Source: an uncultured Clostridia bacterium (GTDB lineage Bacteria > Bacillota > Clostridia > Oscillospirales > CAG-382). From it: a stretch of DNA of 56,401 nt. Below, one piece after another: positions 53,929-56,401 of this stretch (positions within the stretch are counted from its first letter, which is position 1; the number at the start of each line of letters is the position of its first letter). The stretch spans positions 1 through 56,401 of the forward strand of contig CALWBE010000020.1 of the NCBI GenBank assembly GCA_944375955.1, written 5' to 3'. The notes under the pieces are model-generated. The model worked only from the letters and a program-made list of their open reading frames with translations. It did no database searches and had not been told where the DNA came from. A program made the translations under genes and the position numbers.

Positions 53929-54807
53929 ATGGGAAAGTATATAGGTACTGAACTTAAAGATGAGCTTGTTATACAAAAAGTGTATTCAATACACTATTTT
54001 GAATACGCGAGAGATTTTAGCTTTAAAGGCGAAAGCCATGATTTTTGGGAGTTTGTATATATAGATAAAGGAGAAGCGACAGTCACTGCGGGAGAAAGGG
54101 AATTAACTCTTACTCACGGCAATGTAATATTTCATAAGCCAAGTGAATGGCATAATATAAAATCGTCTGCGCCGTCAAACTCAGTTATAGTATCATTTGA
54201 GTGTCATTCTCCAGCAATGCGTTTTTTTGAGAATAAAATACTTACAGTAGGCAATATACAGAAAAAGATAATCTCAAAGATAATAGCAGAAAGAATAAAT
54301 ACATTTGAGCCGCCGTTAGGAGATCCGTATGCCGTAAAGCTTGTAAGAAGAAAGACAGCACCGATAGGATCTGAACAGCTTATAAAACAATATATATCAG
54401 AGCTTTTAATACTATTTATGCGAAATGATGACACTATGCAGATGACATCGTTTAAAAGTCATATTACGGATACGACATTTTTTGAGATAGAGGCATATAT
54501 GGCGAAAAATATTAACAAATGTTTAACTTTAGCAGAGATAGCTGGAGTCGCAAACATAAGTGTATCAACGCTTAGAGATATATTCAGAACCAACGTATCC
54601 CGTGGAGTAATAGATTATTTTATTGATATGAAAATAGAAACAGCGAAACAATATATTAGGGAGGATAATTATAATATAACTCAAATAGCGGAACTGTTAG
54701 GCTATTCCGGACCTCATTATTTTTCAAGGCAGTTCAGACAAAAGACAGGAATGTCACCGCTTCAGTACTCAAAATCGATAAAATCTATGGTTAAAGAGAA
54801 AATCTAA
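53929..54807 (+). CDS. AraC-family transcriptional regulator
   Basis: A 292-residue regulator with an N-terminal cupin sensor (FWEFVYIDKGEATVTAGE, HKPSEWHNI) and a C-terminal double helix-turn-helix (TLAEIAGVANISVSTLRDIF, IAELLGYSGPHYFSRQFRQK). It is divergent from nagBA-ROK across about 200 bases, so regulation of amino-sugar use is plausible. The ligand is unknown. Confidence 0.9.
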   Translation: MGKYIGTELKDELVIQKVYSIHYFEYARDFSFKGESHDFWEFVYIDKGEATVTAGERELTLTHGNVIFHKPSEWHNIKSSAPSNSVIVSFECHSPAMRFFENKILTVGNIQKKIISKIIAERINTFEPPLGDPYAVKLVRRKTAPIGSEQLIKQYISELLILFMRNDDTMQMTSFKSHITDTTFFEIEAYMAKNINKCLTLAEIAGVANISVSTLRDIFRTNVSRGVIDYFIDMKIETAKQYIREDNYNITQIAELLGYSGPHYFSRQFRQKTGMSPLQYSKSIKSMVKEKI

Positions 54808-54937
54808 GATTATTCTGCGACAAAATTTTACTTATTTTTTATAAATCTATTGACTTTTTATATATCAAAATGATAAAATTACAACGACGGCAAAAGAAAT
54901 GCGCTGGATTTTATATAGTATATTTCGGAGGGAAATA

Positions 54938-55537
54938 ATGAACATCGTATGTTTGGATCTTGAGGGCGTATTAGTCCCGGAAATATGGATAGCTTTTGCA
55001 AATGCGAGCGGCATACCGGAGCTAAAGCGCACGACACGCGATGAGCCGGATTATGATAAGCTTATGCACTGGCGTCTTGATATCTTAAAGCAGCATAAAT
55101 TAGGACTTCGTGAGATACAGAATACTATAGCTTCTATAGATCCGATGCCTGGAGCAAAGGAATTTTTAGATGAGCTGAGGACTTTAACACAGGTAATAAT
55201 ACTGAGCGATACTTTTACACAGTTTGCAGCGCCGTTGATGAAAAAGTTGGGCTGGCCTACAATTTTCTGCAACACTCTTGTTGTAGAAGAAGACGGGAGT
55301 ATATCTGGATATAAGATGCGCACGGCAGATTCAAAATACAGTACGGTAAAGGCATTGCAGTCGGTAGGATATGACACTATAGCTGCAGGAGACAGCTATA
55401 ACGACCTTCGGATGATACGCGGAGGAAAGGCAGGATTTCTGTTTAAAAGTACTGAAAAAATAAAGAGCGAGAATCCTGATTTACCTGCATTTGATACGTT
55501 TGACGATTTGTTGGACGCCATAAAGACAAACCTTTAA
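54938..55537 (+). CDS. thrH: Phosphoserine phosphatase/homoserine phosphotransferase ThrH
   Basis: A 199-residue HAD-superfamily enzyme. It opens with LDLEGVLVPEIWIAFA, where the usual HAD DxD is DxE, a ThrH trait. It continues with ILSDTFTQFAAPLM (motif II), the Lys of SKYSTVKAL and AAGDSYNDLRMI (motif IV). ThrH dephosphorylates phosphoserine and can transfer the phosphate to homoserine, linking serine and threonine synthesis. ATG 54938 follows GGAGGG by six bases; an upstream in-frame ATG at 54899 lacks a site. Confidence 0.93.
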   Translation: MNIVCLDLEGVLVPEIWIAFANASGIPELKRTTRDEPDYDKLMHWRLDILKQHKLGLREIQNTIASIDPMPGAKEFLDELRTLTQVIILSDTFTQFAAPLMKKLGWPTIFCNTLVVEEDGSISGYKMRTADSKYSTVKALQSVGYDTIAAGDSYNDLRMIRGGKAGFLFKSTEKIKSENPDLPAFDTFDDLLDAIKTNL

Positions 55538-55560
55538 ATATTTTAACAGAAAAATAAAAG

Positions 55561-55588
55561 ACGCCGAGAAACAGTAGTTTTTCGGCGT
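55561..55588 (+). terminator. Terminator after thrH
   Basis: ACGCCGAGAAAC (55561-55572) pairs with GTTTTTCGGCGT (55577-55588), including G-T pairs. There is no strong T tail. Confidence 0.7.
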
Positions 55589-55627
55589 TGTGTGATAATA
55601 AGGCATATTTTGAAAGGAAGCGGATTT

Positions 55628-56098
55628 ATGAGAAGAAAAGATAGGGAGATAACCGATCGTGAAAAAATATTAAAAATACTTGAAGAATTTAAGTGCTGTA
55701 GAATAGGTATAAATGACGGCGGAAAAGTATATATAGTTCCGGTGAGTTTCGGATTTGTTTGGGATAACAATAATATTTTTTTGTATTTTCACGGAGCAAA
55801 TGCCGGAAGAAAGTATGATTTGATATCCAGAAGTCCGCAAGTAGGATTTGAAATGGACACATTTAAAGAATTGGTTATATCAGATAAAGCCTGTGGATAT
55901 ACAGCAAAATATTCAAGTATAGTAGGAGAAGGTAAAGCAGAGATAGTCAAGACATATGATGAAAAAATTGCCGGACTTACTGCAATAATGAAACAAAATA
56001 CAGGAAAAAATAATTGGGAATTCGATGAAAAAAGCGTTTTAGATGTATGTGTTTTTAAAATTACAGTAGAAGATATGACATGTAAAGCTAATGAATGA
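55628..56098 (+). CDS. PPOX-fold flavin-binding protein (NimA-like)
   Basis: A 156-residue split-barrel protein of the pyridoxamine 5'-phosphate oxidase/nitroimidazole reductase (NimA) group. REKILKILEEFKCCRIGIND, VYIVPVSFGFVWDN, IFLYFHGANAGRKYDLI and VGFEMDTFK are typical. It likely binds FMN. ATG 55628 has AAAGGA about ten bases upstream. Function is unproven; nitroimidazole reduction should not be assumed. Confidence 0.88.
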   Translation: MRRKDREITDREKILKILEEFKCCRIGINDGGKVYIVPVSFGFVWDNNNIFLYFHGANAGRKYDLISRSPQVGFEMDTFKELVISDKACGYTAKYSSIVGEGKAEIVKTYDEKIAGLTAIMKQNTGKNNWEFDEKSVLDVCVFKITVEDMTCKANE

Positions 56099-56276
56099 AA
56101 GCTTTTCATAATCACAAAAATATATGTTGTAAAAATGATTAAATTATCGAATTGAGTGAATAAATAAAAAAATATGGGTAAAGATAAACAACAGAGCTAA
56201 AAAAATAAATAAAGATTAAGTGCATTGACTGTTTTTGGTAAAAAGCGACAAATAAGTATTTTTTTCATTTAAATAC

Positions 56277-56401
56277 TTGACAAAGTAAAAGAAATGTGGT
56301 AATCTAATAAAGCCTTCCGCAAAGAGCGGAAGAGGGACCTTGAAAATTGAACAACGAAAGACGAGGAAAAAAGAACTCGTCAATTCCAAGAAGTAGAAGA
56401 A
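56277..56401 (+). promoter_or_regulatory. Promoter and leader of a ribosomal RNA operon
   Basis: TTGACA (56277-56282), a 17-base spacer and TAATCT (56300-56305) are followed by a hairpin CTTCCGC (56314-56320) / GCGGAAG (56326-56332). GGGACCTTGAAAATTGAAC, typical of leader and spacer regions around 16S/23S genes of Bacillota, comes next. The 16S gene itself would start beyond the window, so the assignment rests on the leader motif. Confidence 0.72.

Noticed and set aside
56277..56401. 16S rRNA gene inside the window
   Set aside because: Only promoter and leader elements are visible; the conserved 16S start is not reached.

Overview
The window is AT-rich chromosomal DNA from a Gram-positive, probably anaerobic and spore-forming Bacillota of the class Clostridia (inference). 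This rests on strong GGAGG-type ribosome sites with many TTG starts, T-box leaders, a SpoIIIE/FtsK translocase, a GerMN-type lipoprotein, PdaA-type deacetylases, rubredoxin, acetate kinase, and a dockerin. No phage, insertion sequence, CRISPR array or tRNA was seen. The last 125 bases look like the promoter and leader of a ribosomal RNA operon whose 16S gene lies beyond the edge.

Layout. 1-7549: a partial ftsK/spoIIIE, an AraC regulator, a hexuronate locus in which uxaC and an SDR gene have been fused by an internal deletion while uxuA stays intact, and a membrane-anchored G5/M23 peptidase. 7882-11888: the phosphate transporter pstSCAB without phoU, then a lipoprotein with its own promoter. 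12041-19282: rubredoxin, two family 2 glycosyltransferases, a sugar-phosphate isomerase, a CPBP protease fused to a DUF4375 domain, tadA, a Gfo/Idh/MocA oxidoreductase and a DUF4830 protein. 19544-26209: an IclR regulator with a GH2 glycosidase, then a Fur-family regulator with a zinc-type ABC transporter under a Fur-like box. 26295-33568: an FAD oxidoreductase and a nitrilase, a BspA-like repeat protein with a dockerin next to a secreted cohesin-like protein, and two polysaccharide deacetylases.

33781-45018: acetate kinase, an ACT/DUF711 pair, a T-box-controlled fusion of HTH, cupin and acyl-CoA ligase, two zinc-ribbon proteins (one with 11-residue amphipathic repeats), a PcrA-type helicase and a YihY membrane protein. 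45026-48133: a second T-box leader driving a TrpXYZ-type ABC importer. 48214-56401: a BamE-like repeat protein with a GerMN lipoprotein, an MBL-fold protein with an altered metal motif, nagB-nagA-ROK kinase divergent from an AraC regulator, thrH, a flavin-binding PPOX-fold protein, and the rRNA leader.

The physiological theme is sugar and glycan use (hexuronates, amino sugars, beta-glycosides), nutrient import (phosphate, zinc, an amino acid) and cell-envelope work. The most unusual items are the T-box-controlled HTH-cupin-ligase fusion, the uxaC/SDR deletion junction, the CPBP-DUF4375 fusion and the neighbouring dockerin and cohesin-like proteins.
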